Assembly (NCBI GenBank): GCA_049841275.1
Contig: JASGDN010000086.1
Span: forward strand, 180,089 to 244,088
Reading direction: 5' to 3'
From: JASGDN01 sp049841275
GTDB lineage: Bacteria > Chloroflexota > Chloroflexia > Thermomicrobiales > UBA6265
Length of the DNA: 64,000 nt
Shown one piece after another: positions 1 through 8,334 of the stretch. The first letter of the stretch is position 1. Each line of letters opens with the position of its first letter. The notes under the pieces are model-generated. The model was not told the DNA's origin. It searched no databases and saw only the letters and a list, made by a program, of their open reading frames with translations. The position numbers were made by a program, and so were the translations under genes.

Positions 1-484
1 CGGGATCGGCGGTCTTCAGCGACTACCGCCGGAGCGTAGGCGAAACTATCCAGAACGAAGACCGCCGGATCGGACTCGTCGACCTGGCGTTGGCGATTGG
101 CGGCAATCTCGCCGCGGTCGGCTTCTGCTTCGCTCCGTGGATGCACTACCAGATGCGCCCGCCCGACACGACCGAGGTTCGGTACGGACACGATACCGGG
201 TTCGCGACCGACGGCTGGGTGCTGCTTGCCGCCGCCATTGTGGCGCTGATCGCGTTCGCCATCGTGGCAGTCCGGACCGATCAGGCGTCCCCCGCCACCG
301 CCGGATTCGTGACGACGATCGTCGCCTTCCTGGCGGCAGGCACCACCTGGCTGGAGATCGACATGGTCGCCCCAGCAGGCGCCGAAGCGGTCCGCGCCGA
401 ATGGGGGTGATGGCTGCGACCGCCTCGGCCACGATTGCGGCCATCTTCGCCTTCCGGGCCATGCGCACAGCCCGCATCTACTGA
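1..484 (+). pseudogene. C-terminal part of a multi-pass membrane protein, probable frameshift
   Basis: The frame is open from the window edge, so the true start lies upstream. Three hydrophobic segments are visible (around positions 78-145, 220-280 and 298-345) before a TGA at 408-410. In the frame reached by adding one G to the G5 run at 403-407, reading continues through another hydrophobic stretch, beginning VMAATASATIAAIFAF, to a stop at 482-484. That would make a natural fourth helix, so a homopolymer indel or sequencing error is likely. No family recognised. It converges on the thioesterase gene with a few bases of overlap. The function is unknown; a small integral membrane protein is all that can be supported. 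Confidence 0.5.
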
Positions 485-888
485 GCTCGCTCCCCGGACA
501 GCGATGCGGGTTCCGCCATCGCGATGAGCGGGACGGACGTCCATGCCTCGTCGATCGCCACGAAGATGAATCGCCCTTCGGTAACGCGTTCCACCTCACG
601 ACTCTCCTTGCGTTCGACCATCACCTCGATCTCGATCGTCACGCTGCTGCGCCCGAGCCTGGCGGTAGTGGCGTAGACCAGCACGCAATCGCCAACGAAA
701 ACCGGCTTGTGGAAGACCAGGTTCTCCACCGCGACGGTGACAACCCGGTGCCGCGTATGCTTGCGCGCCTGAATCCATGCGCCAAGATCCATCTGGCTCA
801 TAACCCAGCCGCCGAACATGTCTCCATCGGGATTGGTGTCGCCCTGCATGGCAACAACCCGGATAACGAGATCGTGTGTATCCGACAT
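478..888 (-). CDS. Acyl-CoA thioesterase, hotdog fold (YciA-like)
   Basis: The 136-residue protein has the layout of the YciA/BACH-type acyl-CoA hydrolases, which cleave acyl-CoA to free acid and CoA in the cytoplasm. The N-terminal strand is followed by NPDGDMFGGWVMSQMD, the hotdog helix motif with the catalytic acidic residue. The segment VAVENLVFHKPVFVGD matches the second conserved strand of the family. Length is typical for a single hotdog domain. The ATG at 888 has AGGAG six bases upstream. The last codon overlaps the tail of the convergent membrane gene. It stands alone, so the physiological substrate cannot be read from context; related enzymes accept short- to long-chain acyl-CoAs. 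Confidence 0.87.
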   Translation of the reverse strand: MSDTHDLVIRVVAMQGDTNPDGDMFGGWVMSQMDLGAWIQARKHTRHRVVTVAVENLVFHKPVFVGDCVLVYATTARLGRSSVTIEIEVMVERKESREVERVTEGRFIFVAIDEAWTSVPLIAMAEPASLSGERAQ

Positions 889-1246
889 GCGCGCTCCTGT
901 TCACAGATGCAAGCTGAATGGGCAGAACGCCGCGATGGGCGGCAGCTCCTGTTGCAGATTTATGCCAGATGCTCCATACCGTCGCGATAGCATGGATGGC
1001 GCATCCGGATACCAGGTCTGCCCGTTCGTGTGCGTTCCCAACCACGGCGACTGCGTGTACCATCTTCACATCGCGTGCTGGTCGCGACGCCGAGGCGACC
1101 GGATGCCCGATATGGTCCCCGCACATCATGGTAACGACAATGCGGCGTCCCCACGCACTATTGCCGCCTGGGCCGACCCCGCAACACCCTGCCCCACCGC
1201 GACGACCGGTTCGGATCGCGCTCCAGGCATGGACGACGACAAGCGT

Positions 1247-1276
1247 TTGACACCTTTGCCTGAGGGATGGGACGAT
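1247..1276 (+). promoter_or_regulatory. Possible promoter of the riboswitch leader
   Basis: A perfect TTGACA at 1247-1252 is followed after 18 bases by the weak -10 candidate GACGAT (1271-1276). It sits just upstream of the cobalamin aptamer, where a leader promoter is expected. Only the -35 is convincing. Confidence 0.35.
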
Positions 1277-1284
1277 AGCGTTGC

Positions 1285-1412
1285 TCGCCTCCGGGCGCAG
1301 CCCGCAGTCTGGCACATACGCTGGATTGCGCCAGGGGAATCCGGTGCAAGACCGGAGCTGTCGCGCAACTGTGATCGTCACTATGGCGGAAGTCAGGCGC
1401 CCTGGAAATACC
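1285..1412 (+). promoter_or_regulatory. Cobalamin (B12) riboswitch aptamer
   Basis: The conserved core of the cobalamin class is readable on the plus strand: GGGGAATCCGGTGCAAGACC at 1334-1353, then GGAGCTGTCGCGCAACTGTG (1354-1373), and the B12-box-like AGTCAGGCGCCCTGG at 1391-1405. The preceding GC-rich segments (1288-1333) can form the usual P3-P6 stems. About 105 bases downstream lies an intrinsic terminator (1518-1544), the normal expression platform in which bound cobalamin favours termination. The next gene on the strand is the E1-type dehydrogenase at 1617, an unusual target for this class. The ends of the aptamer are approximate. Confidence 0.88.
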
Positions 1413-1517
1413 CGCGCCGCATCCCTTCGCGTCAGAGGGAGGAGGCATCCGGCATCGGATGGGAATGCGTGAGGACCGCACATAGCGGTTTTGTCGACGT
1501 GTTCCGGGGATGGTCCC

Positions 1518-1544
1518 CCGCTCCTCGATGAGGAGCGGTTTTTT
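1518..1544 (+). terminator. Intrinsic terminator, probable riboswitch expression platform
   Basis: Perfect 9-bp stem CCGCTCCTC/GAGGAGCGG with a GAT loop followed by six T. It is the only hairpin noted here with a full U-tract, which fits a regulated leader terminator between the cobalamin aptamer and the gene at 1617. Confidence 0.88.
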
Positions 1545-1616
1545 GTGGTCGGAGTCAGGTAACAGACCGTGTGACGCACACGGCTGACGCCCCGGTGCCA
1601 GGAAGGAGCCAGCAGG

Positions 1617-4049
1617 ATGGCGACGATGATGCATGTGCCGCCGCGCGGCGAAGACGAAGGAATCGGGCTGAGCGCGGATCAGCTTGCCACATTGCGGGAG
1701 ATCGAGCAGCGGGTGCTGTGGCTTTCCACCCTGATCGTGCATCACGCGAACAATGTGCGGCCGAATCCGGACAAGCCAACCAAGGTGGGAGGACACCAGG
1801 CATCGTCCGCCTCGGTGGCAACGATCCTGACGGCGCTCTACTTCCAGTTCCTGAAGGGCGGCGACCGCGTCTCGGTGAAGCCGCACGCCTCGCCGGTCTT
1901 CCATGCGATCCAGTACCTGCTCGGCAACCTCGACCGGAAGTATCTCACCACGCTCCGCGAGCTCGGCGGGCTCCAATCGTATCCGTCGCAGACGAAGGAC
2001 CCGGACCCGGTCGATTTCTCCACTGGCTCGGTCGGTGTCGGCGCCGTGGCTCCGCTCTTCGCCTCGCTCGCGGCTGCCTACTCCGAACTCCACTTCGGCT
2101 CGGTGACCAGCAACCGCTTCATCACCCTGCTCGGCGACGCGGAATTGGACGAGGGCAACATCTGGGAAGCCGTGATCGACGACACCCTCACACGGCTCGG
2201 CAACGTGATCTGGATCGTGGACCTCAACCGCCAGAGCCTCGACCGCGTGATTCCCGGCATCAAGGCGTCGAAGCTGAAGCGCCTCTTCGCCAGCGCCGGC
2301 TGGGAGGTCCTGGAAGCGAAGTACGGCACCTCGCTGGAGGCCGTGATGAACGCACCAGGCGGGGAAGCCATCCGCCAGCGCATCGACACCATGCCGAACG
2401 AGGAATACCAGGCACTCATCCGCATCGCCGATGGCGCGGAAATCCGCCGTCGCATGGCCGATGTCGCCGACCGTGCGCTGCACGACGCCATCCTCGCGGC
2501 GCTGAAGGAGGTCCCGAACGACCAGCTTCCGGCGATCGTCGCCAACCTCGGCGGTCACGACCTGCCGAAGCTGTTGCAAGTGCTCCAGCAGGCCGATGCC
2601 GTGCCGGACCGCCCAACGGTGATCTTCGCCTACACGGTGAAGGGCTACGGATTGCCGATCGCCGGCGATCCCATGAATCACTCCCAGTTGCTCACAAACG
2701 CCCAGATCGATGAAGTCCGGACCAAGATGGGCATCGGTGAGGATCAGGTCTGGGACGTCTTCCCTGTGGATTCCGATGCTGGCGCATGGTGCACGAATGC
2801 GGCAAAGCGGCTCGAACACGAGGCGCTCGGCATCGACCTCGATGCGGCGAACGTGCCCGGAGACCTGGCGACCCGTCATCCGAACGCGACCTCTACCCAG
2901 GAGGCCTTCGGCCGCACGTTGCTGCGCCTCGGCGAAATCCCCCAGATAGGAGAGCGCCTGGTGACACTCTCGCCGGACGTGGCGACCTCGACGCACCTGG
3001 CGGGCTGGATCAACAAGGCGGGCGTCTTCGATCACGAGGCGGCGAAGGACTACGATACCGGCGAGCCGCGCATGCTCCGCTGGCAACCGTCACCATCCGG
3101 GCAGCACATCGAGCTCGGCATTTCCGAGATGAACCTCTTCTCGGCACTCGGGCAATTCGGCCAGTCCGCGGAGATCAACGGGCAACCGTTGATTCCCATC
3201 GGCACGGTCTACGATCCCTTCATCTGTCGCGGTCTCGATGCGTTCATCTACGGACTCTATATCGACGCCAAGATGATCGTTGCAGGCACCCCGGCGGGGT
3301 CGTCGCTCAGTCCGGAGGGGGGTGCGCATCAAAGCTCCGTCACCGTCTCGCTGGGAATCGAGCTGCCGAATCTGATCAGTTACGAACCGGCCTTCGCACG
3401 GGAGGTCGACTGGATGCTGCTCGAAGCCGTGCGCCAGTGCTGCGACCGAACGCATGGAAAATCGACCTACCTGCGCCTCTCCACCAAGTCGATCGACCAG
3501 AAGCTGCTGGACGAACCACTGGCCCGCCTCGGTGAGGCCGAACTGCGGCGACAGGCCCTCGCTGGCGGCTATCGCCTGATCGATGCCCGCGCAGCCGATC
3601 CGTCGATTCCGGCGGATGCGGTCGTGCAGATCGCGGTCGGCGGCATCATGGTGCCAGAAGCGGTCGCAGCCGCGAAACGCCTGGCTGAGGAGGGGGTGGC
3701 GGCCAATGTCCTCGTCATCACCAGCCCGGAACGGCTCTACGCGCAAATCCGCGCTGCCCGCAAGGAGCAGATGGCTGACGCTCACGCGCCGCTCGATCTC
3801 GGCCAACTGGAGACCCTGATTCCCGTAGCGGAGCGAAGAGCGCCGATCGTCACGATCCAGGACGGCGCGTCGCATTCGCTCGCATTCCTAGGCGGGGCAT
3901 TCGGGGCGCCGGTCGTGCCGCTGGGTATGGACGAGTTCGGCCAGTCCGCCGCCCGGCAGGCCCTCTATCGCAAGTTGGGCATCGACGCCGACACGATCTT
4001 CAGCGCGGGATTGCTGGCCCTGGATCTGCCCGCGGAAGTCGCCGGGTAG
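1617..4049 (+). CDS. Homodimeric pyruvate dehydrogenase E1-type (AceE/transketolase family) enzyme
   Basis: The 810-residue thiamine-diphosphate enzyme is organised like AceE, the homodimeric E1 that decarboxylates pyruvate and passes the acetyl group to lipoyl-E2. The N-terminus carries the AceE-like IEQRVLWLSTLIVHHANN. GGHQASSASVATI follows in the pyrophosphate domain. LLGDAELDEGNIWEAV (about residues 176-191) is the ThDP/Mg motif. The C-terminal GMDEFGQSAARQAL matches the AceE end. It is somewhat shorter than the usual ~880-890 residues. GGAAGGAG precedes the ATG. No E2 or E3 lies nearby, so it is an orphan E1; a different 2-oxoacid or a transketolase-like reaction is possible. A cobalamin riboswitch and terminator precede it, suggesting B12-dependent repression. 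Confidence 0.8.
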   Translation: MATMMHVPPRGEDEGIGLSADQLATLREIEQRVLWLSTLIVHHANNVRPNPDKPTKVGGHQASSASVATILTALYFQFLKGGDRVSVKPHASPVFHAIQYLLGNLDRKYLTTLRELGGLQSYPSQTKDPDPVDFSTGSVGVGAVAPLFASLAAAYSELHFGSVTSNRFITLLGDAELDEGNIWEAVIDDTLTRLGNVIWIVDLNRQSLDRVIPGIKASKLKRLFASAGWEVLEAKYGTSLEAVMNAPGGEAIRQRIDTMPNEEYQALIRIADGAEIRRRMADVADRALHDAILAALKEVPNDQLPAIVANLGGHDLPKLLQVLQQADAVPDRPTVIFAYTVKGYGLPIAGDPMNHSQLLTNAQIDEVRTKMGIGEDQVWDVFPVDSDAGAWCTNAAKRLEHEALGIDLDAANVPGDLATRHPNATSTQEAFGRTLLRLGEIPQIGERLVTLSPDVATSTHLAGWINKAGVFDHEAAKDYDTGEPRMLRWQPSPSGQHIELGISEMNLFSALGQFGQSAEINGQPLIPIGTVYDPFICRGLDAFIYGLYIDAKMIVAGTPAGSSLSPEGGAHQSSVTVSLGIELPNLISYEPAFAREVDWMLLEAVRQCCDRTHGKSTYLRLSTKSIDQKLLDEPLARLGEAELRRQALAGGYRLIDARAADPSIPADAVVQIAVGGIMVPEAVAAAKRLAEEGVAANVLVITSPERLYAQIRAARKEQMADAHAPLDLGQLETLIPVAERRAPIVTIQDGASHSLAFLGGAFGAPVVPLGMDEFGQSAARQALYRKLGIDADTIFSAGLLALDLPAEVAG

Positions 4050-4066
4050 GTATTTCAGTTGGGAAC

Positions 4067-4096
4067 CAGGGGATGCATCGCATGATGCATCCCCTG
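4067..4096. terminator. Perfect 13-bp hairpin after the E1 gene
   Basis: CAGGGGATGCATC and its complement enclose a GCAT loop, 18 bases after the E1 stop. There is no T-run, so it may act as a stabilising 3' end or a Rho-assisted terminator. Confidence 0.55.
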
Positions 4097-4236
4097 ATTG
4101 CGTTCGGGGAATCGCGCCGGTATCCAAACGCGGATTTACGAAGGCTTTACGGCGGTGCCGATAGGCTGTTTTCAACAGGCGCCAACCGGGCGCCCTGCAT
4201 GAAACCAATCCTCGGGCACCCCGAAAGGAATCCTCC

Positions 4237-5178
4237 GTGACTGCGTTCATGATCGAACGGCATCCAACCCGCCCACTGGTCGCATCGCTCCTGGCCGTGG
4301 CGTTGACATTGGCCGCGCTCGTCCCCGGCCTTGCCGGCGCGCAGGCGGCGACACCCACTCCCTCGGGCGCATCGAGCGAGCGCCATCTGACCTGGGACGG
4401 AACCGACCGGCTTTACCGGCTCTACGTCCCGGAGAATGTCACCAGCCCGGCGCCACTGGTCGTCATGATGCACGGCGGATTCGGCAGCGCCGAGCAGGCA
4501 GAATCCGCCTATGGTTGGGACGCCCTGGCCGACGAGCAGGGATTCGTCGTCGCTTACCCGAACGGAGACGGAAAGGCGTGGAACGCGGGGAGTTGTTGCG
4601 GACAACCATCCGCGACCGATGTGGACGATGTCGGCTTCATCGACGCAATGGTGAAGGAGATCGAGACGACGATGCCGATCGACCCAAAGCGCATCTATGC
4701 GGCGGGGATGTCGAACGGCGCGATGATGGCCTATCGCCTTGCCTGCGAGAGCACGATCTTCGCGGCGGTCGCGCCGGTGTCGGGAACGATGATGGTCGAT
4801 TGCACGAAGCCGTCCCCCGTTTCCGTGATCCACATTCACGGCCTCGCGGATACGAATGTGCCATTCGACGGTAGCCGCGGGGAGGGGTTCGCCCAGGTCG
4901 ACGGACCCGCCGTGCCGCAGGTGATCTCGTTCTGGCAGCAGGTGGACGACTGCATGACGCCAACCGAGACGATCGACGGCGACGTGACGACCTCGATCGC
5001 GACCTGCGCCGACGGCCGGACCGTCGAGCTGATCTCCATCGCCGGGGCCGGGCACCAATGGCCGAGAACGAGCGTCGCCCCGTCGTTCAAGACGAGACGC
5101 GGCGCGGACGCACCCTTCCAGGGTTTCGACGCGACAACGACGATCTGGGACTTCTTCGTGGCGCACCCGAAGCCCTGA
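4237..5178 (+). CDS. Secreted polyhydroxybutyrate depolymerase/feruloyl-esterase family alpha-beta hydrolase
   Basis: A 313-residue exported esterase of the LpqC/PHB-depolymerase family. Residues 17-37 form a hydrophobic signal segment ending near AGAQAA. A short Ala/Thr/Pro/Ser stretch leads into the hydrolase. The oxyanion region MMHGGFGSAEQ and the nucleophile elbow GMSNGAMM (GxSxG) are present; HGLADTNVPFDG holds the probable acid, and GAGHQWP the catalytic His. Family members hydrolyse short-chain polyester or feruloyl ester bonds outside the cell. The GTG at 4237 is chosen because AAGGAA lies just upstream and it precedes the signal peptide. It appears to be a single-gene unit ending at the hairpin at 5206-5237. 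The substrate is not determinable here. Confidence 0.84.
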   Translation: MTAFMIERHPTRPLVASLLAVALTLAALVPGLAGAQAATPTPSGASSERHLTWDGTDRLYRLYVPENVTSPAPLVVMMHGGFGSAEQAESAYGWDALADEQGFVVAYPNGDGKAWNAGSCCGQPSATDVDDVGFIDAMVKEIETTMPIDPKRIYAAGMSNGAMMAYRLACESTIFAAVAPVSGTMMVDCTKPSPVSVIHIHGLADTNVPFDGSRGEGFAQVDGPAVPQVISFWQQVDDCMTPTETIDGDVTTSIATCADGRTVELISIAGAGHQWPRTSVAPSFKTRRGADAPFQGFDATTTIWDFFVAHPKP

Positions 5179-5205
5179 GCCACGCAGTGTGGCCCTGCAC
5201 GAACG

Positions 5206-5237
5206 AAAACGGGAGGCCCAGGACGCTGGGCCTCCCG
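5206..5237 (-). terminator. Shared bidirectional terminator between convergent genes
   Basis: Perfect 12-bp stem CGGGAGGCCCAG/CTGGGCCTCCCG with a GACG loop. Read on the minus strand it is followed by TTTT, so it should terminate the siderophore-binding protein gene and probably also the esterase. Confidence 0.7.
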
Positions 5238-5255
5238 TTCGCCTGTGGACACGTC

Positions 5256-6377
5256 TTACGCCGAAGTCTGGTCCTGAACACCATCGACGATCACGTTCCG
5301 GATATTGTCGAGGATGATGTCGGCCGCGACCATGCTGTTCGCGCCACTCCAGACCTGGCCATCGACCAGTCCGTACTGGCCATCCACAATCGCCGGGAGT
5401 GCCGCGAAGAGCGGATTCTCCATGTAGGTGGCAACAAGGGCGTCGCGATCCGCGGACATCTCGGCAGAGAAGCGCGGCGCGATGAAGATCCAGTCGGCGT
5501 CCAGCTTGTCCATCTGCTCCAGGCTGAGGTTCTTGCCGCTGTGCGGATACGGAACGCTCTCGGCGTACTCGTTGCCGACGATCCCGACCCGGTGCAGGAG
5601 GACACCGGTGAACCACTTCTGCGACATCACGAGCGGGAAGTCCGGCGTCGGGCGGAAGACAATCGAGGTCTCGCCCTCGTGGTCAGCCATGTCGACCGCA
5701 AGCTGGGCTGTCTTCTCACGCTGGGCATCGAGCAGCGCCTGCCCTTCGTCCAGCTTGCCAAGGCAGTGGCTCCAGAGGAGATGGCTGTACTCGAAATACT
5801 GCAAGCCGAGCGGATCCTCGGTCTCGATGTCCTTCGGGATGACCAGGGGAGCGATGCGGAGGAGCGCCTGCACGTTGGGGTCAGCTTCCGCATCGGCCTT
5901 GGTCGCACCGGTGAATCGCTCGCGGCCCTCGGCGAGGATCAGGTCAGGCTTGAGAGCGATGGCCTTTTCGACGTCGAAGTCATCCCAACCGCCGACGTAC
6001 GTGATCTCGGCGCCCTCTGGCACCAGCGGTTGCAGGTAGCTCATGACCGCCTGGTCGCCACCGGCTTCATCGCCGTAGCTGAAGCCGGTGGCAATCGGCA
6101 CCAACCCAAGGTTGAGCATGGTATCGACCGGCCCGTCATTGATACACAGGACCCGCTGCGGGTTCTCCGGCAGGGTTACCTCGCCCAGCAACGTGTCGAC
6201 GACACCCAGCGTGAAGGAGAGTTCAGCCGCAGGGCTTGCGGCCGGACTGGCCGCCGGGGTCGCATCAGATTGCGCGAACGTGATGCCTCCGCCGAGCGCA
6301 TGCGCGACGCCAGCAAGGCCTGCACCACCAGCAGCTTCCGAGAAGCGGCGGCGACTGATATGACGAACGTGCTCCAT
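5256..6377 (-). CDS. Iron-siderophore-type ABC transporter substrate-binding protein
   Basis: An exported binding protein of the FecB/FepB/BtuF fold (cluster with Fe-siderophore and cobalamin binders). Starting at ATG 6377 the protein has 373 residues, opening with twin-arginine SRRRFSEAAGGAGLAG and a SPAASPAAE linker. NPQRVLCINDGPVDTMLNLG matches the first conserved segment of the family; DVEKAIALKPDLIL follows, and the end has GQVWSGANSMVAADIILDNI. AGGAGG lies about ten bases before this ATG, so I prefer it to an upstream in-frame start. It is divergent from an enterochelin-esterase-like gene, which argues for a ferric siderophore ligand. The permease and ATPase are not in this window. Confidence 0.86.
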   Translation of the reverse strand: MEHVRHISRRRFSEAAGGAGLAGVAHALGGGITFAQSDATPAASPAASPAAELSFTLGVVDTLLGEVTLPENPQRVLCINDGPVDTMLNLGLVPIATGFSYGDEAGGDQAVMSYLQPLVPEGAEITYVGGWDDFDVEKAIALKPDLILAEGRERFTGATKADAEADPNVQALLRIAPLVIPKDIETEDPLGLQYFEYSHLLWSHCLGKLDEGQALLDAQREKTAQLAVDMADHEGETSIVFRPTPDFPLVMSQKWFTGVLLHRVGIVGNEYAESVPYPHSGKNLSLEQMDKLDADWIFIAPRFSAEMSADRDALVATYMENPLFAALPAIVDGQYGLVDGQVWSGANSMVAADIILDNIRNVIVDGVQDQTSA

Positions 6378-6529
6378 CCGAAGGTACCCTCCTGCCAACA
6401 CTCGATCGACCGATCAGACGCGATACAAAACATCCCAGATACCAGACTAAAGTACTCAGCTATACTTCTGCCAGTTTCAGGGACGATCCTGCGAAACCAG
6501 TTATCCAAGGCAACCTGAAGGAGCGATGC

Positions 6530-7798
6530 GTGACACAGCACACCGGGGAGGCGTTCGAGAGTCCAAGATTGCAGGCCCTGGTCGCCGGAAGAGTGGACGA
6601 AGCCCGTGTAGAGGCATTCTGGGACGAGATCGCAAAGCAGGGCACACCGTTGATCGAATTGGACGACAACCATCCCGATCACGGTCTCGTCACCTTCCTC
6701 TATCGCGAGGGGAAGCGGGCGGTGGCGTCGATCTCGGTGTGGGAGCCATGCAGCTGGAGGGGGCCTGCGGAGCGGCAGCTGGCGAAGATCGAGGGCACCG
6801 ATATCTGGGCACTCACCTGGTGGGTACGGCGCGACCTGCGATGCAGCTATCACTTCTTCGTGACATACGCCGACGCGCAGGCTCCGGAAGCGGAATCCGA
6901 TCCGCTGAACGCACATGTGGATATCGCGGACTGGACGCCGAAGCGCGAGGTGCCGCATCTCGTGATGCCGGACGCGCCGGTGTATCCGTGGCTGGGGGAC
7001 CGTCCGGATACACCCCGTGGTGAGACGCATGCCCTGACGTTCCGCAGCGAGATCCTCGGGAACGAGCGGCCGATCTGGGTTCACACCCCAGCGGGATTCA
7101 CTGCCGATGGTGAGCCATATCCCTTCGTCGTGATCTTCGACGGTGAGGAATGGCATAGCGCCCCCGGCGTCCTCGACCGGCTGATCGCTGCGGGGGAGAT
7201 TCCGCCAATGGTGGCGATCCTCGTCAACCAGATCGGCATCCGCAACGAGGAACTGACCTGCAACCCCGCCTTCTCCCGCGCGATCGCCACCGAACTGGTG
7301 CCCTGGCTTCGCGGGCAATTCCACCTCAGCGACGATCCGGCAAAGGCCGCGCTGAACGGGCGCAGCTTCGGCGGCCTCTGTTCTGGCTGGACGGCGCTGC
7401 ATCACCCCGATGTCTTCGGCAACGCCTTCGTGCAGTCGGGATCGTGCTGGATGCACCCGACGGTGCTGGGCGGATACGACAACCCTGGCTGGACCCGGGA
7501 GCAGCCGGTTGGCGAGGATGCAAAGATCCCGACCCTCATCGACGCGTTCATGCAATCGGAACGCGTACCGATCCGGATCTTCCAGGAATGCGGCAATGTC
7601 GAGAACGGGCCGCCGCCCGCACGTATCTGGCAGACGTTCGGCAACCGCTGGCTTCGCGACATCCTGGCATTGAAGGGCTACGACACGCATTACCGTGAGG
7701 TCGTTGGCGGCCACGATGACGCGTGGTGGCGCGGCACCTTCGCCGATGGCATCCGCTGGATCTTCGCGCCACAGGGCGCTGAAACCGGTGCGGACTGA
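6530..7798 (+). CDS. Enterochelin esterase-type ferric-siderophore hydrolase
   Basis: The 422-residue protein resembles Fes. An N-terminal substrate-entry domain (about 1-170) has WEPCSWRGPAERQL and the IWALTWWVRRDLRCSYHF region. It is followed by an esterase-D-like alpha-beta hydrolase domain. Catalytic features visible are IFDGEEW, the nucleophile elbow LNGRSFGGLCSG (GxSxG) and a C-terminal GGHDDAWWR with the probable catalytic His. Fes cleaves the trilactone of ferric enterobactin in the cytoplasm to release iron; the exact siderophore is not known here. GTG 6530 has AAGGAG upstream. It shares a promoter region with the siderophore-binding protein, so iron control is likely, though I see no convincing Fur or DtxR box. 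Confidence 0.82.
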   Translation: MTQHTGEAFESPRLQALVAGRVDEARVEAFWDEIAKQGTPLIELDDNHPDHGLVTFLYREGKRAVASISVWEPCSWRGPAERQLAKIEGTDIWALTWWVRRDLRCSYHFFVTYADAQAPEAESDPLNAHVDIADWTPKREVPHLVMPDAPVYPWLGDRPDTPRGETHALTFRSEILGNERPIWVHTPAGFTADGEPYPFVVIFDGEEWHSAPGVLDRLIAAGEIPPMVAILVNQIGIRNEELTCNPAFSRAIATELVPWLRGQFHLSDDPAKAALNGRSFGGLCSGWTALHHPDVFGNAFVQSGSCWMHPTVLGGYDNPGWTREQPVGEDAKIPTLIDAFMQSERVPIRIFQECGNVENGPPPARIWQTFGNRWLRDILALKGYDTHYREVVGGHDDAWWRGTFADGIRWIFAPQGAETGAD

Positions 7799-7812
7799 TC
7801 GATACCCGAACG

Positions 7813-7853
7813 ATAAGCGCCGGACCTGCCGTGAAGGCAGGTCCGGCGCTTAT
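7813..7853. terminator. Perfect 18-bp hairpin between convergent genes
   Basis: ATAAGCGCCGGACCTGCC pairs perfectly with its complement around a GTGAA loop, between the esterase stop and the end of the cupin operon. It has no T-run on either side. Confidence 0.6.
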
Positions 7854-7870
7854 GGGCGAAAAGGAAGGCA

Positions 7871-8308
7871 TTAGCCGAGTTTCGGCGTCTCGCCCGGCGC
7901 GAATTGCCGGAAGTCGGGCAGCTCCCGCATCCCCTTCTCGGAGCCGCCGGGGTTGTAGATCGCGATCAGCTTCATTGGCTCCCAGCCGGTGTTCAGCGTC
8001 GAATGGAACACCGCCTTCGGAATATAGATCGCATCGCCCGGACGGATCGCGTAGGGCGTATCGTCGTCGACCATCTGCTCGCCGGAACCGTAGATGACGT
8101 AGAGGATCTCCTCGGCATCCGGATGGTTGTGCCGGCTGTGACCCTGGCCTGGCGCCAGCACGACTTCGCCCATCGTCATCACGGCGCCGCCCGGCTGATC
8201 CCGGTTCACCAGCCACTTGATGATGCCCCAGTCGAAGCCGTCGGTCGGCAAGGCATCGCGGTCGATCGGCTGGCTGGTCGAGAGTTTGTCCTGCGTGTCG
8301 CTCATCAT
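7871..8308 (-). CDS. Single-domain cupin protein
   Basis: A 145-residue cupin. The first cupin motif is HSRHNHPDAEEILYVIYGSG, with the His-x-His and Glu metal ligands. The second is PGDAIYIPKAVFHST, with the fourth ligand His. Such proteins are either metal-dependent sugar or organic-acid isomerases and dioxygenases, or small-molecule sensors. ATG 8308 is chosen because AAAGGAAC lies just upstream and the next residues are well formed; a much longer in-frame extension reaches into the neighbouring gene and is not credible. It is the last gene of a six-gene minus-strand operon, 26 bases after the TIM-barrel gene, so a role in that catabolic pathway is likely but unspecified. Confidence 0.75.
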   Translation of the reverse strand: MMSDTQDKLSTSQPIDRDALPTDGFDWGIIKWLVNRDQPGGAVMTMGEVVLAPGQGHSRHNHPDAEEILYVIYGSGEQMVDDDTPYAIRPGDAIYIPKAVFHSTLNTGWEPMKLIAIYNPGGSEKGMRELPDFRQFAPGETPKLG

Positions 8309-8334
8309 CTGTTCCTTTCCGGAAGTACGGGAAA

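Noticed and set aside
6448..6470. AAGTA-N8-TACTT inverted repeat as an iron-box
   Set aside because: It sits in the divergent siderophore promoter gap but is too short and does not resemble Fur or DtxR boxes.
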